Positions 27,539-36,222 of a stretch of DNA of 64,000 bases are shown piece by piece (within the stretch, counting starts at the first letter, position 1; each line of letters opens with the position of its first letter). Made by a program: the position numbers and the translations under genes. The notes below the pieces were generated by a model. That model was not told where the DNA came from, searched no databases, and saw only the letters and a program-made list of their open reading frames with translations. Source of the stretch: Paenibacillus oralis (GTDB lineage Bacteria; Bacillota; Bacilli; Paenibacillales; Paenibacillaceae); assembly GCF_003863965.1 (NCBI RefSeq), contig NZ_RRCN01000001.1:62001-126000 (forward strand). The letters are read 5' to 3'.

Positions 27539-27785
27539 ATCAACTGCAAAAGTGCATTCTATTTTCCGCAAATCTCCATTTTGGAGCGATTGAAATGCAA
27601 AAGTACATCTCTTTTAGGGCTATCCGATAAAAAAGTAACTTTTGGCCGGAAATGAACTGCACATTTGCAGTTGAGCCACCGGTTTCGAGGGTTTCGACAA
27701 AAACCGCCTGCACTTTTGCATTTCGTGGGATTTCCCCCTCTTCCTTATATCGCAAATGTGGCGGGAGTGGCGTATAGTTTCTTCC
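27539..27785. repeat. Dispersed element B, copy 1 (about 247 bp)
   Basis: This segment is closely matched by 39099-39340 in the same orientation. It contains the 12-base word TGCAAAAGTGCA near the left end, a variant TGCAAAAGTACA, and inverted versions (TGCACATTTGCA, TGCACTTTTGCA) to the right, so the element can fold on itself. It encodes no protein and sits between two gene ends. Confidence 0.85.
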
Positions 27786-27794
27786 ACTAATGTT

Positions 27795-27819
27795 AAAAAG
27801 CGGCCTATGGCCGCTTTTT
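27795..27819 (-). terminator. Terminator of the methyltransferase/MBL operon
   Basis: AAAAAGCGGCC and GGCCGCTTTTT form an 11-base stem with a three-base loop, directly after the MBL gene stop. Confidence 0.85.
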
Positions 27820-27825
27820 GTATGA

Positions 27826-28827
27826 TTATCGCACGGTAAGATGAAACTCCACCGCGGCTCCACCGCTTGTCCGCCGCTCCTCGGCGCGCCCGCGGCGAAC
27901 CAGCTCGACCAGATGGGCCAGCGTTTCGGCCATGGCAAAGCGCATTTGATGGATGCCGAGATCGGTGCCGAACAGCGCGGCGCAAACCGCAAACCCGGTG
28001 TGCGGCCGCTGCCGCAGCAGCCCTTCGATGCGCGCCAGCCGCTCCTCGTGATGTCCCAGCAGCATGCGCACGCGTTCCCCGAAGTGCTCAAACGGATGGC
28101 GATGCCCCGGAAAAGCGATCTGCACCTCGTAGCTCCCAAACCGTTCGAGCGATGTGAGGAACGATTGCAGCGGCTGCGGGTCGCTGCCCGGGAGGCAGCT
28201 GATATTGGGGGAAATTTGCGGCAGCACCGCGTCTCCGCAAAACATCAGCTGGCGCTCCTGGTCGTAGAAGGACAGGTGGCCCGGGGCATGTCCCGCGCTT
28301 TCGACCGGCAGCCAGTATCGCCCGCCCATCATCACCGCTTCCCCTTCCTGGATAAAATCGACCTCGGGTGCCGGCGTCACCTGCGGGAAAAAGCTCTGCA
28401 GATGCGGCAGCAGTTGGTCGTTCCAAACGGGCGGCATGCCGTGACGCCGGAACAGACGGGGCAACTCCTCGTTCATGACGCTGTTCTTCCCCCACATCAG
28501 CCGCGTTTCTTCGTATGCGCGCCGGGACATGCGGACGGCCGCCCCGGTTATCGATTGCAAATATCCCGCCAGTCCGTAATGGTCGGGATGGTGATGGGTC
28601 ACCACGATTTGCGCCACATCGCCAGCAGCGATGTCAAGCTGGCGCAGGGCGAGCGGCCATTCCCGCTCGGTTTCCGCGGTCCTCGGCCCCGGATCGATGA
28701 TCGTGATCCCCTCCGGACCGCGCAGCACATAGCTGTTTACCCGGCGCAGCGGAGGGGCCATCGGCATGGGAACCCGGACGACACCTTCTTTTTCCCAGGT
28801 TTGAATTTCCGAAAGCATCGTCTTCAT
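27826..28827 (-). CDS. MBL-fold metallohydrolase
   Basis: The 333-residue metallo-beta-lactamase-fold enzyme has the metal motif THHHPDHYG (residues 77-85), the second His in GHAPGH, the bridging Asp in FCGDAVL and a distal His in FPGHRHP. A C-terminal winged-helix-like region (HEERLARIEGLLRQRPHTGFAVCAALFG) is common in this LACTB2-like subgroup. The substrate is unknown. Its start codon overlaps the stop of the methyltransferase gene (28824-28827). Confidence 0.9.
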   Translation of the reverse strand: MKTMLSEIQTWEKEGVVRVPMPMAPPLRRVNSYVLRGPEGITIIDPGPRTAETEREWPLALRQLDIAAGDVAQIVVTHHHPDHYGLAGYLQSITGAAVRMSRRAYEETRLMWGKNSVMNEELPRLFRRHGMPPVWNDQLLPHLQSFFPQVTPAPEVDFIQEGEAVMMGGRYWLPVESAGHAPGHLSFYDQERQLMFCGDAVLPQISPNISCLPGSDPQPLQSFLTSLERFGSYEVQIAFPGHRHPFEHFGERVRMLLGHHEERLARIEGLLRQRPHTGFAVCAALFGTDLGIHQMRFAMAETLAHLVELVRRGRAEERRTSGGAAVEFHLTVR

Positions 28828-29579
28828 GGGCAGCTACCCGCCAAAATCATCCGCGGCGACGTTTCGGGATCATAAGCGTCTTCGCCGTAATCCCCATGGA
28901 CTTGCTCCAGAATCAATCCGGCCTCTTGCAGCATAACGGCAAAATCCGCTTTCGAATACAGCTTGATCCGCTCCATATATTCCCTTGACCGTCCTCCGTC
29001 CGCACCCTCTCCCGCGCCATCCGCCTTCGTGATGGTGATATGCTTTTTGACATACCCGTCCTCGATGGCGCGCCGTTCGGTGATGAGCTGATCCCCGTCC
29101 ACCCGTTCGGACCGGGGCACGAGTTGCGCCGCCGTATACGCCGGGTTCAAATAATCGATGATAAAGCCGCCCCCCGGCTTCAACATTCTCGCCACCTCCC
29201 GCAGCACCTGGACATGCTCGTGATCGTCGTGAAAATAACCGAAGGAAGTAAACAGGTTTACAACCGCATCAAAGCCGCCCGCGAGCGGCAGTTTTCTCAT
29301 ATCGGCCTTCATCCATTGCACGAGCCCTTTAGGATCGTTCCGTTTTGCCTCCCGCAGCAGCACCTCCGACAAATCGACCCCGGTGACCTCATAACCCGCT
29401 TCGGCGAAAGCGAGCGAATGCCGCCCCATGCCGCAGCATAAATCAAGCACTTTTGCCCCGGACGGCAGGTTCAGCCAGGCGATCAGCTTTTCCACCTCGC
29501 GCCGGGCTCCCCGTTGATCCCGATGTTTATACACGAGCAGATAATCTTCCCCGAAGCTGCGTTCATACCAATCCGACAT
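28824..29579 (-). CDS. Class I SAM-dependent methyltransferase
   Basis: The 251-residue protein has motif I VLDLCCGMGRHS (44-55), the acidic residue in VTGVDLSEVLL, motif II FDAVVNLFTSFGYF and MLKPGGGFIIDYLNP, a typical Methyltransf_25-type fold. The target cannot be predicted. It is translationally coupled to the MBL hydrolase downstream, and the pair ends at the hairpin 27795-27819. Confidence 0.88.
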   Translation of the reverse strand: MSDWYERSFGEDYLLVYKHRDQRGARREVEKLIAWLNLPSGAKVLDLCCGMGRHSLAFAEAGYEVTGVDLSEVLLREAKRNDPKGLVQWMKADMRKLPLAGGFDAVVNLFTSFGYFHDDHEHVQVLREVARMLKPGGGFIIDYLNPAYTAAQLVPRSERVDGDQLITERRAIEDGYVKKHITITKADGAGEGADGGRSREYMERIKLYSKADFAVMLQEAGLILEQVHGDYGEDAYDPETSPRMILAGSCP

Positions 29580-29639
29580 CTCTTTAGCCTCCCATACAGC
29601 ACCAGCCGATGCTGCGTTGCTCTAACATTATTATACTCG

Positions 29640-29672
29640 AAAAAAACCGCCGAAACGCTATCGCTTCGGCGG
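29640..29672 (-). terminator. Terminator of the parvulin-type foldase gene
   Basis: CCGCCGAA and TTCGGCGG pair around a GC-clamped loop, with seven T on the minus strand. Confidence 0.85.
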
Positions 29673-29703
29673 CTCCATCTAACAAACTTGCGACATTTTC
29701 ATA

Positions 29704-30948
29704 TTACTGCGCTGCAGGGGCGCTGTTCGCGTCCGTGAGCGTATTTGTAATCTTCGAGTTGCTGCGAAGGTTCTGCAGCCAGGTGGCCGACATTTGCGAA
29801 ACCTGCTGGTTTACCAGCATTTTACGGACTTCTTCCTTCTTCTCTTCCAGCGTAGCCGTGTGCGCTTCCTTGCGGTCGGTTACCTTGATGACCTGATAAC
29901 CCTCGCTCGTTTTCACCGGGTCGCTGATTTGATCTTTAGCCAACTTGAAGGCAGCGTCCTCAACGGCCGTTTCCTTCTGCCCGCGGGCAAAGAAATCGGT
30001 ATCCCCGCCCTGCTCCTTCGTCGCCGTATCCAGCGATTTGCTCTTCGCCAGTTCCGCGAAATCCGCGCCTTCCTTCAGCTGTTTGATGATGTCCTTCGCT
30101 TCGGCTTCGGTCTTCACAAGGATGATGGATGCGCGAACCTGCTCCGGCGTATTGAAGGATTCTTTATATGTCTCAAACATCTCCTTGACTTGGTCGTCGG
30201 TGACTTTGACTTGCGGTTCAAGCAGTTTGGTCAGCTCCAGTGTCGTAACAAGCTGGTTCCGTAAATCTTCCATAGTCATGCCGGATTGAACAAGAGCCTG
30301 ATTCAGCGCTTCCTCGGACCCGAACTGAGCTATATAGGTATCTTTGATTTCCGCGTCGATATCGGCGTCGGTGATCGTAATATTCTGTTTCTTGGCTTCC
30401 TGGTTTATCAGTTGCCGGTCGATCAGGCTGGAGAGCACCTGCTCGCCGCCTTGGGTCACCAATTCATTGTACAATTGGTCTTTCGTAATTTCCACGCCGT
30501 TGACCGTCGCGACCGCTTCGGCCTTCTTCGTCGCAAACGGCGGTTTGATCAGCACAACGATAAGCAGAACGGCCAGCACCAGCGAAATGATCGGCCAAAG
30601 CTTGCCCCCACTTGCTGTCTGCACCGGCGTTCCCTGCTCCGCAAGATCCTCGGCCTCCATCACCGGAACGTCCCCGCCACCATGTTCGCCGGCATCCTGC
30701 GCGGTATGCTGCGCGTCGAGAGCCGGGTCGTATTCCGCTTTCGTCAGCTCTACGGCGCCGCCCGTTGTTTTGTCCGCGCCTTCATGTTCCGGCTGCACTG
30801 CCGGTTCATCCGTGCCGCGGGCTTGTCCCTCAGCCTTACCGGCTGTTTCCGCTGTTTCCGCAGTTCCCTCCGTTTCTGTCGCTTCGTCCTCCGGCCTTGA
30901 CGCCGTCCCGCCGGCAGCTTCAAGCTCCTTTTTCTCCTTGTCTTCCAT
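29704..30948 (-). CDS. Membrane-anchored parvulin-type peptidyl-prolyl isomerase/foldase
   Basis: The 414-residue protein has an acidic, Glu/Ala/Thr/Gly-rich cytoplasmic N-terminus (1-115), one transmembrane helix (about 117-134, WPIISLVLAVLLIVVLI), a SurA/PrsA-like N-domain (145-250) with LSSLIDRQLINQEAKKQ, and a parvulin domain (about 265-355, VRASIILVKTEAEAKDIIKQL to GYQVIKVTDRK). It should help fold exported proteins. Unlike PrsA it is held by a helix and not by a lipid. The start at 30948 has GGGAG upstream, while the longer frame to 31014 has no site. Confidence 0.85.
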   Translation of the reverse strand: MEDKEKKELEAAGGTASRPEDEATETEGTAETAETAGKAEGQARGTDEPAVQPEHEGADKTTGGAVELTKAEYDPALDAQHTAQDAGEHGGGDVPVMEAEDLAEQGTPVQTASGGKLWPIISLVLAVLLIVVLIKPPFATKKAEAVATVNGVEITKDQLYNELVTQGGEQVLSSLIDRQLINQEAKKQNITITDADIDAEIKDTYIAQFGSEEALNQALVQSGMTMEDLRNQLVTTLELTKLLEPQVKVTDDQVKEMFETYKESFNTPEQVRASIILVKTEAEAKDIIKQLKEGADFAELAKSKSLDTATKEQGGDTDFFARGQKETAVEDAAFKLAKDQISDPVKTSEGYQVIKVTDRKEAHTATLEEKKEEVRKMLVNQQVSQMSATWLQNLRSNSKITNTLTDANSAPAAQ

Positions 30949-31178
30949 ATGTCTAGACTCCCTTCTTCGTATAGCGAACTTTTTTAACCATATTCTGACT
31001 TTAACAGAAATCATCGGGGAATACCTTAAATAAGGATAAAAAAACGGGAACGATTTTTAAGTTATTTTTAAGCTAACCGCGCAAATTGCTCCAAAATCTT
31101 GTTACCTTCATTCGTGTTCTTGGCAAAAAAGGTGTAGAATATACTGGTAAATCCAGTTCGGGAGGAACAAAAAAAACG

Positions 31179-32534
31179 ATGGACTATCAATCTTATTTTA
31201 GCACGCACCGAGAACAACATTTAAACGAGCTGGGGGAATTGCTGAAAATCCCCAGCATTTCGGCGCTGTCCGAACATAAAGGCGATGTGCTGAAAGCGGC
31301 CGAATGGATCGCCGACGCGCTTCGCCGGGCCGGTATGGAAGGCGTGGAAATCCACCCGACCGCCGGACATCCCGTTGTTTACGCCGAGCATTTGCACGCT
31401 CCGGGCAAGCCGACTGTCCTGGTCTACGGGCATTACGACGTTCAACCGGTGGACCCGCTGAATCTGTGGGAGACGCCTCCGTTCGAGCCTTCGATCCGGA
31501 ACGGCAAGCTGTACGCCCGCGGCGCCACCGATGATAAAGGGCAGGTGTTCATGCACATCAAAGCGGTCGAAGCGCTCCTCAAACAGGAGAAGCAACTGCC
31601 GGTCAATATCAAGTTTTGCGTTGAGGGCGAAGAAGAGGTCACCAGCCCGAATTTGCCTTCCTTCCTGGAAGCGAATCAGGAGAAGCTGGCGGCCGATTGC
31701 ATTCTGATTTCCGATACCGCGCTGCTGGCCCCGGGCAAACCGGCGATCTGCATCGGCCTGCGCGGATTGTGCGCTCTGGAGATTTCCCTTCATACGGCCA
31801 ATACCGATCTGCATTCGGGCACGTTTGGCGGCGGTGTGCCGAACGCTCTGCATGCGATGGTCTCTCTGCTCGCCTCCCTGCATGACGAGAAGGGCCGCAT
31901 TACGGTGGAAGGATTTTATGAAGGGGTGCCCGAGCTGACCCCGGAATTGCGGGAGGAATTCGCCAAGCAGCAGTTTGACGAAGAGAAGTTGAAACGTGAC
32001 CTCGGTTTGGAGACGCTGTACGGAGAAGAAGGGTATTCCTTCGTGGAACGGACAGGCGCCCGTCCAACGCTGGAACTCAACGGAGTGTGGGGCGGATTCC
32101 AAGGAGAGGGCACCAAAACGGTGCTGCCGAAGGAAGCCCACGCCAAAATCACCTGCCGGCTCGTCGGGGATCAGGACCCGCAGGCCACAATCGACCGGAT
32201 CGAACGCCATCTGCGCGCGCATTTGCAGCCTGGCGCGACCTTGAGCGTTAAGGCTACCGAAAAAGCCCGCGCCTTCTCGATCGATCCGTCGGACCCGATG
32301 CTGCAAAAAGCGGCCGACGCCTACGCCGCCGTATACGGCACCCGCGCATTGTTCACCAAAGACGGCGGCTCGATTCCGATCGTCGAAACGTTGTCGCGCG
32401 TGTTGTCCGCCCCGGCCGTCATGATGGGCTTTGGGCTACCGGACGAAAACCTGCACGCCCCGAACGAGCATTTCAACTTGGAAAACTTCGACAAAGGGCT
32501 GCTGACGATCGTCCATTATCTGAAATCGCTGTAA
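31179..32534 (+). CDS. M20 family dipeptidase
   Basis: The 451-residue zinc peptidase has the metal motifs YGHYDVQP (His85, Asp87), GATDDKG (Asp about 118), the catalytic Glu in FCVEGEEEV (about 151) and a C-terminal APNEHF His. The dimerisation domain insertion carries the HSGTFGGGVPNALHAM block. Members hydrolyse dipeptides or N-acyl amino acids. The frame is open from 31086, but ATG 31179 (MDYQSYF) is the family start and follows GGGAGG, though with a long 13-base spacing. Monocistronic, with a terminator at 32551. Confidence 0.9.
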   Translation: MDYQSYFSTHREQHLNELGELLKIPSISALSEHKGDVLKAAEWIADALRRAGMEGVEIHPTAGHPVVYAEHLHAPGKPTVLVYGHYDVQPVDPLNLWETPPFEPSIRNGKLYARGATDDKGQVFMHIKAVEALLKQEKQLPVNIKFCVEGEEEVTSPNLPSFLEANQEKLAADCILISDTALLAPGKPAICIGLRGLCALEISLHTANTDLHSGTFGGGVPNALHAMVSLLASLHDEKGRITVEGFYEGVPELTPELREEFAKQQFDEEKLKRDLGLETLYGEEGYSFVERTGARPTLELNGVWGGFQGEGTKTVLPKEAHAKITCRLVGDQDPQATIDRIERHLRAHLQPGATLSVKATEKARAFSIDPSDPMLQKAADAYAAVYGTRALFTKDGGSIPIVETLSRVLSAPAVMMGFGLPDENLHAPNEHFNLENFDKGLLTIVHYLKSL

Positions 32535-32550
32535 GCCGAATATTAAAAAG

Positions 32551-32579
32551 AAGCTGTCCGAACCCGGACGGCTTTTTTA
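32551..32579 (+). terminator. Terminator of the M20 dipeptidase gene
   Basis: AAGCTGTCCG pairs with CGGACGGCTT and runs into six T. Confidence 0.85.
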
Positions 32580-32610
32580 TTTGTGACAATACGCGTCCTG
32601 ATTGGAAATA

Positions 32611-32639
32611 TTGACAAAATCTCCGCATTCGATTATTAT
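32611..32639 (+). promoter_or_regulatory. Sigma-A promoter of the ArsR-type regulator/MFS operon
   Basis: Consensus TTGACA at 32611-32616, 17 bases, TATTAT at 32634-32639. Confidence 0.8.
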
Positions 32640-32653
32640 AAAACAAATGTCAT

Positions 32654-32671
32654 GTTCTATATTTATAGAAC
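32654..32671 (+). promoter_or_regulatory. Palindromic operator candidate
   Basis: GTTCTATA-TT-TATAGAAC has perfect 8-base arms. It lies about 15 bases after the -10 box, in the start-of-transcript region, ahead of a gene for an ArsR-type DNA-binding protein. Autorepression is the simple reading. Confidence 0.65.
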
Positions 32672-32701
32672 CAAAATCAAAGGAAGGAAACGTATATCGC
32701 G

Positions 32702-33634
32702 ATGGATTATCAGGTCGAAGTGGATTTCGCCCCGATTTATGAGTGTGTGTCCAGCCTAACCGCTTTTTTTACCAAGCAAAACCATGGCGCCATAGATGGG
32801 GGGAAAACGTGGGTCCGGGAGGTTCAGGATCTGTTTGCTCCCGTGACCTTGCATAAAATGCGGGAAACCTACAAACTGCTCGGGGATTTCAGCCTTTCTC
32901 CGTTCATCTGGAGTTGTCCCGGTGCCCGTACGTCCGCCGCCTTTCTCGACTGGTTCGAAGGTTTGTCGACAGGCCAATTGTTCGACATTTCCGCCGATTG
33001 CGGGCAAACGGTACCGTCCAATCTGCCGGAGCTGCGTAATCTGGCCTCGGAAATGCTGCGGGAATGGGATTTGCGTTATTTTAGCCGCACCGATCCGGCC
33101 ATTGTCGAAGGCTTGGAGCAAGCGGCCTTGTCCCTGAAGCCCCGAGTGAACGAAACGAACGGCATGGGGGTTTACGAGCAGGCCACAGGGGGGATGAGGC
33201 TGTATCCCAACGATACCCTGCGGCGGGCCGTTCTTATTCCCCAGTACCATTCCCGCCCGCTGGTTACTTCAAGCATTTTTGAGACGATCATTTTCACCAG
33301 CTACTCCTGCGATATTTTTCCGCCGGCGGAAGGATACCCGGCTCCTAGGCTGCTGCGGATCACCCGGGCGCTGTCGGATGAGACGCGGCTGCGCATTTTG
33401 CGACTGCTGACGCGCAAGCAGATGACTTTTACCGAAATTGTGCGCAAGATCGCTTTATCCAAAAGCACGATTCATTACCACCTGATCGCGCTCCGGGCGG
33501 CGGGGCTCGTCATCGTGCATATTCGCGCCAAAGGCGATGATTACAAATCCGTGGAATACAGCCTGCGCCGTGAAGCGCTGGACGATCTGCCTCTTCGCAT
33601 CGGCGGCTATCTCGGGCCGGATGAAATCAAGTAA
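32702..33634 (+). CDS. ArsR-type winged-helix regulator with long N-terminal domain
   Basis: The 310-residue protein carries its winged helix at the C-terminal side (about 215-290): RITRALSDETRLRILRLLTRKQMTFTEIVRKIALSKSTIHYHLIALRAAGLV. The first 200 residues form an unknown helical sensor-like domain. This layout occurs in Paenibacillus/Bacillus regulators linked to efflux pumps. The MFS gene follows after 12 bases. The operator-like palindrome at 32654-32671 supports autoregulation. There is an ATG start. Confidence 0.85.
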   Translation: MDYQVEVDFAPIYECVSSLTAFFTKQNHGAIDGGKTWVREVQDLFAPVTLHKMRETYKLLGDFSLSPFIWSCPGARTSAAFLDWFEGLSTGQLFDISADCGQTVPSNLPELRNLASEMLREWDLRYFSRTDPAIVEGLEQAALSLKPRVNETNGMGVYEQATGGMRLYPNDTLRRAVLIPQYHSRPLVTSSIFETIIFTSYSCDIFPPAEGYPAPRLLRITRALSDETRLRILRLLTRKQMTFTEIVRKIALSKSTIHYHLIALRAAGLVIVHIRAKGDDYKSVEYSLRREALDDLPLRIGGYLGPDEIK

Positions 33635-33646
33635 GGGGATGGTCGC

Positions 33647-34939
33647 GTGAAAAAACGCAGTTATTACGGGCTGCTGTCCACGATTGCTTTAAGCGGGTTT
33701 GGCGATGCCTTCGGCCTGCTCGCCATGGAATGGCTGGCCTACGAGATCACCGGGTCCAAGCTAACGATGGGTGCGCTGGCGCTTAGCTCCGGCATCCCTG
33801 AGCTGGTTTTGCGCCTCTTCGGTTCCCCGCTCACCGACCGGCTCCCGCGAGGCCGCTTGATGGCCGGTCTTGCGGCCACGCGCCTGCTCGCCATCGCGCT
33901 TCCCCTGGCCGCCGGTCTCATGGGCGGGCTACAGCTGTGGCAGTTGTTCCTGGCGGCAGGGCTTAGCGGCTCCTGCGCAGCCCTGTTTCAGCCTACAGCG
34001 ATGGCGCTTGTGCCGGATGTAGCGGACAGCCGCAAACTGACGCGGGCCTTTGCCGTCATCGATGGATCCCGAAACGCGGCGGCCTTGGTTGGTCCCGCTT
34101 TGGCGGGAGCCACAGTGGCCGGTTTAGGGACGCTGGCAGCGCTTTGGATTAATGCCGTTTGCTATACGGCGGCCATTGTCATGCTTCTGTTTCTGCCGAA
34201 AAACCGCCATTCCGGTAACTCTCCGTCCAATGCTTCCAATGCCGGGATTGCCGGTTACTTGCGGGAAATCGCCGAAGGGTTCAGCTTCTACAGGCAATTT
34301 CCGGCGATGTTAACGGTCATGGGAATGGTCGCGGTCAGCAATATGAGCTCCATCGCCATCTGGACGATGATGGTCCCTTATGTCCGCGAAATATTGCAGC
34401 GGGATGCCGCCGCCATGGGCACGATGACAACAGCCGCCGCCCTCGGCACCTTAACCGGTCTCGCCATCATCTCCCTGCTTCGGGAAATCAAGCAGCGGCG
34501 GATGGCGATGATTTGCAGTCTGATGGCGATCGGCCTGTTCAATACGATCCTCGCACTGGCAAACAGCTACCCGGTCGCGCTGGCCGTGGTGTTTGCCGCC
34601 GGATTGTCCGGCCCGTTCTTCGGCTCGCTCAGCTCATCACTGCACGGCAAGCTCGTGCCCGGCCGCCTGCAGGGACGCGTGAACGCCATCCGGTTTCTGA
34701 TCGGAGGCGGTTTGCAGCCTTTAGGCGCTTTTGTCGGGAGTGCAGTGGCTCAGCAATTTGGCCTGCAGGTTATGATTTTGGCCGCGGGCCTGCTCCCGAT
34801 GCTCACCTCCTGCGCCGCACTGCTGCTTCCCGGGTTGAAGTCGCTGAACGGAGATTTGGCGGAGCTGGACATTGATGCTCCCGGAAGGGGAAACGGGGCA
34901 ATAGGGGAAGAGAACGTTCGGATTCAAGGGGAGGGCTAG
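33647..34939 (+). CDS. MFS transporter (probable drug/solute exporter)
   Basis: The 430-residue protein has about twelve hydrophobic helices and MFS features such as LTDRLPRGRLMAGLAATR after helix 2 and RMAMICSLMAIGLF in the second half. ATG-lacking start: GTG at 33647 with AAGGGG upstream. It follows the ArsR-type regulator in the same transcript, the classic arrangement of a self-regulated exporter. The C-terminus is hydrophilic (about 30 residues). The substrate is unknown. Confidence 0.9.
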   Translation: MKKRSYYGLLSTIALSGFGDAFGLLAMEWLAYEITGSKLTMGALALSSGIPELVLRLFGSPLTDRLPRGRLMAGLAATRLLAIALPLAAGLMGGLQLWQLFLAAGLSGSCAALFQPTAMALVPDVADSRKLTRAFAVIDGSRNAAALVGPALAGATVAGLGTLAALWINAVCYTAAIVMLLFLPKNRHSGNSPSNASNAGIAGYLREIAEGFSFYRQFPAMLTVMGMVAVSNMSSIAIWTMMVPYVREILQRDAAAMGTMTTAAALGTLTGLAIISLLREIKQRRMAMICSLMAIGLFNTILALANSYPVALAVVFAAGLSGPFFGSLSSSLHGKLVPGRLQGRVNAIRFLIGGGLQPLGAFVGSAVAQQFGLQVMILAAGLLPMLTSCAALLLPGLKSLNGDLAELDIDAPGRGNGAIGEENVRIQGEG

Positions 34940-35044
34940 CAGGTACCAGCCCCGGCAAAACAAAAAAACCTCCTCTCCCTCCCGCTTCAATGACGGAATG
35001 AAAAAGAAGGTTTACGGTTTTCTGTTCATCCATATAGAATACCG

Positions 35045-35269
35045 TCAGATTTTTAGCTCCCCAAGCTTGATCAGCTCGACAACCGCCTGCGCGCGACCTT
35101 TGACATTCAATTTTTGCATGACATTGGAAATGTGGTTGCGTACGGTTTTCTCGCTGATAAACAGCTGTCCCGCGATGTCGCGCGTCGTTTTATCCTGCAC
35201 GAGAAGCTCGAAAACCTCCCGCTCACGATGAGTCAACAGAAATTTGCTGTTACGATCGCTGCTCTTCAA
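35045..35269 (-). CDS. gerE: Spore coat gene regulator GerE (LuxR-type HTH)
   Basis: The 74-residue protein is a lone LuxR-type helix-turn-helix: LLTHREREVFELLVQDK, TTRDIAGQLFISEKTVRNHISNVMQKL, VKGRAQAVVELIKLGEL. Length and sequence fit GerE of Bacillus, the last regulator of the mother-cell programme, which works with sigma-K on coat and crust genes. In B. subtilis the cge crust genes depend on it. Two cgeB-like genes lie 26-28 kb away in this window, so it may control them. It has its own transcription unit. Confidence 0.96.
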   Translation of the reverse strand: MKSSDRNSKFLLTHREREVFELLVQDKTTRDIAGQLFISEKTVRNHISNVMQKLNVKGRAQAVVELIKLGELKI

Positions 35270-35500
35270 AATGCGTCACCCCTCCTTGCTCGGGTTTTAT
35301 GGTTTAACAAGGTTAAGGGATACAGTCAACACATCTTATGAAGAAACGGAGGCAATGGTGCGGTGCGGCGGTAAAATGGGCGCTGCCCTACTTGAAGGCA
35401 TGGCGGCGTGAACCGCTTTGATCCAGCCCTGGTTAATTAAAATTTTAATTGAAAGCCGAAATCGATTTGACCGAAAAAGACCACGCCTGTCAGCGCATAC

Positions 35501-35535
35501 AAAAAACCGCCGGATAAACCGTCCGACGGTCTTTT
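35501..35535 (-). terminator. Terminator of the MarR-type gene
   Basis: ACCGCCGGA pairs with TCCGACGGT (one mismatch) and is followed by T on the minus strand. Confidence 0.75.
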
Positions 35536-35558
35536 GTATCTCCTCTTCTTTGCTCCCT

Positions 35559-35999
35559 TTACTTGCTTTTGCCCGCTTTGCCTAATTTCTCTATAATCCC
35601 AAGCAGCACGTCCAATTCATGCCGTTCCAGCAGGGATAAATGGGATTTCAGCACTTCCCGGGACTTCTTCCGGGCTTCTTCGCATACCTCGGCGCCCCGC
35701 GTTGTCACCGACAGCAATACCGCTCTCCGGTCTTTTTCGTCATGCCGGCGCTCGACGTATCCGCTTTGCACGAGCCGGTCGATCATGACCGTGATGGCGC
35801 TGGGCTTCACCTCAAGCTTGTCCGCCAAATAGCTGACGTTGCACGTCTTTTGCCGGGCGATCAGCGACAACATATGAAACTGCGGTCCGGTCAAACCCAG
35901 CTCCTGATGATGCATCAGCTCGCTTTTCATTTTGCGGAACGTGCTCGACCAAGCGACTTCCATACGCTCGATGTACGCGTCGAGATCATCTTTTGACAC
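35559..35999 (-). CDS. MarR family transcriptional regulator
   Basis: This 146-residue winged-helix dimer protein has LTGPQFHMLSLIARQK, NVSYLADKLEVKPSAITVMIDRLVQSGYVERRHDEKDRRAVLLSVT, the full MarR recognition helix and DxRxxxLxLT wing. It starts with GTG after GAGGAAAG. No effector or efflux gene is directly linked, and it is divergent from the rpiR-nagB-nagA operon. Confidence 0.92.
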   Translation of the reverse strand: MSKDDLDAYIERMEVAWSSTFRKMKSELMHHQELGLTGPQFHMLSLIARQKTCNVSYLADKLEVKPSAITVMIDRLVQSGYVERRHDEKDRRAVLLSVTTRGAEVCEEARKKSREVLKSHLSLLERHELDVLLGIIEKLGKAGKSK

Positions 36000-36100
36000 A
36001 GGTATCTTTCCTCACCCCCACAGGGTCCAACCTATTGTAAGTGTATTATGCGGCCAGGCAAAATTCAAGGAAACTCTCTAGCTTTCGATAGCGGACGGCC

Positions 36101-36129
36101 TTGAAAACCGGGGAAAAATCCATTATGAT
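36101..36129 (+). promoter_or_regulatory. Promoter of the rpiR-nagB-nagA operon
   Basis: TTGAAA (36101-36106), 17 bases and TATGAT (36124-36129). Confidence 0.7.
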
Positions 36130-36133
36130 GGAA

Positions 36134-36182
36134 TCAAAATAATTTTCATGATATTTGTATATTATATAAAAATAATTTTCAC
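36134..36182 (+). promoter_or_regulatory. Paired operator sites for the RpiR-type regulator
   Basis: The palindromic core AAAATAATTTT with trailing CA occurs twice, at 36137-36147 and 36169-36179, 32 bases apart (three helical turns), just after the -10 box. AT-rich palindromes of this kind are bound by RpiR/MurR-family repressors. Confidence 0.65.
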
Positions 36183-36222
36183 AACGATAATATGAGCTCT
36201 ATAAGATGAGGGGGAGGTCATT

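Noticed and set aside
27540..28139. 199-codon minus-strand frame over element B and the MBL gene
   Set aside because: It lies in another frame of the MBL gene and runs through the terminator and repeat. No family features.
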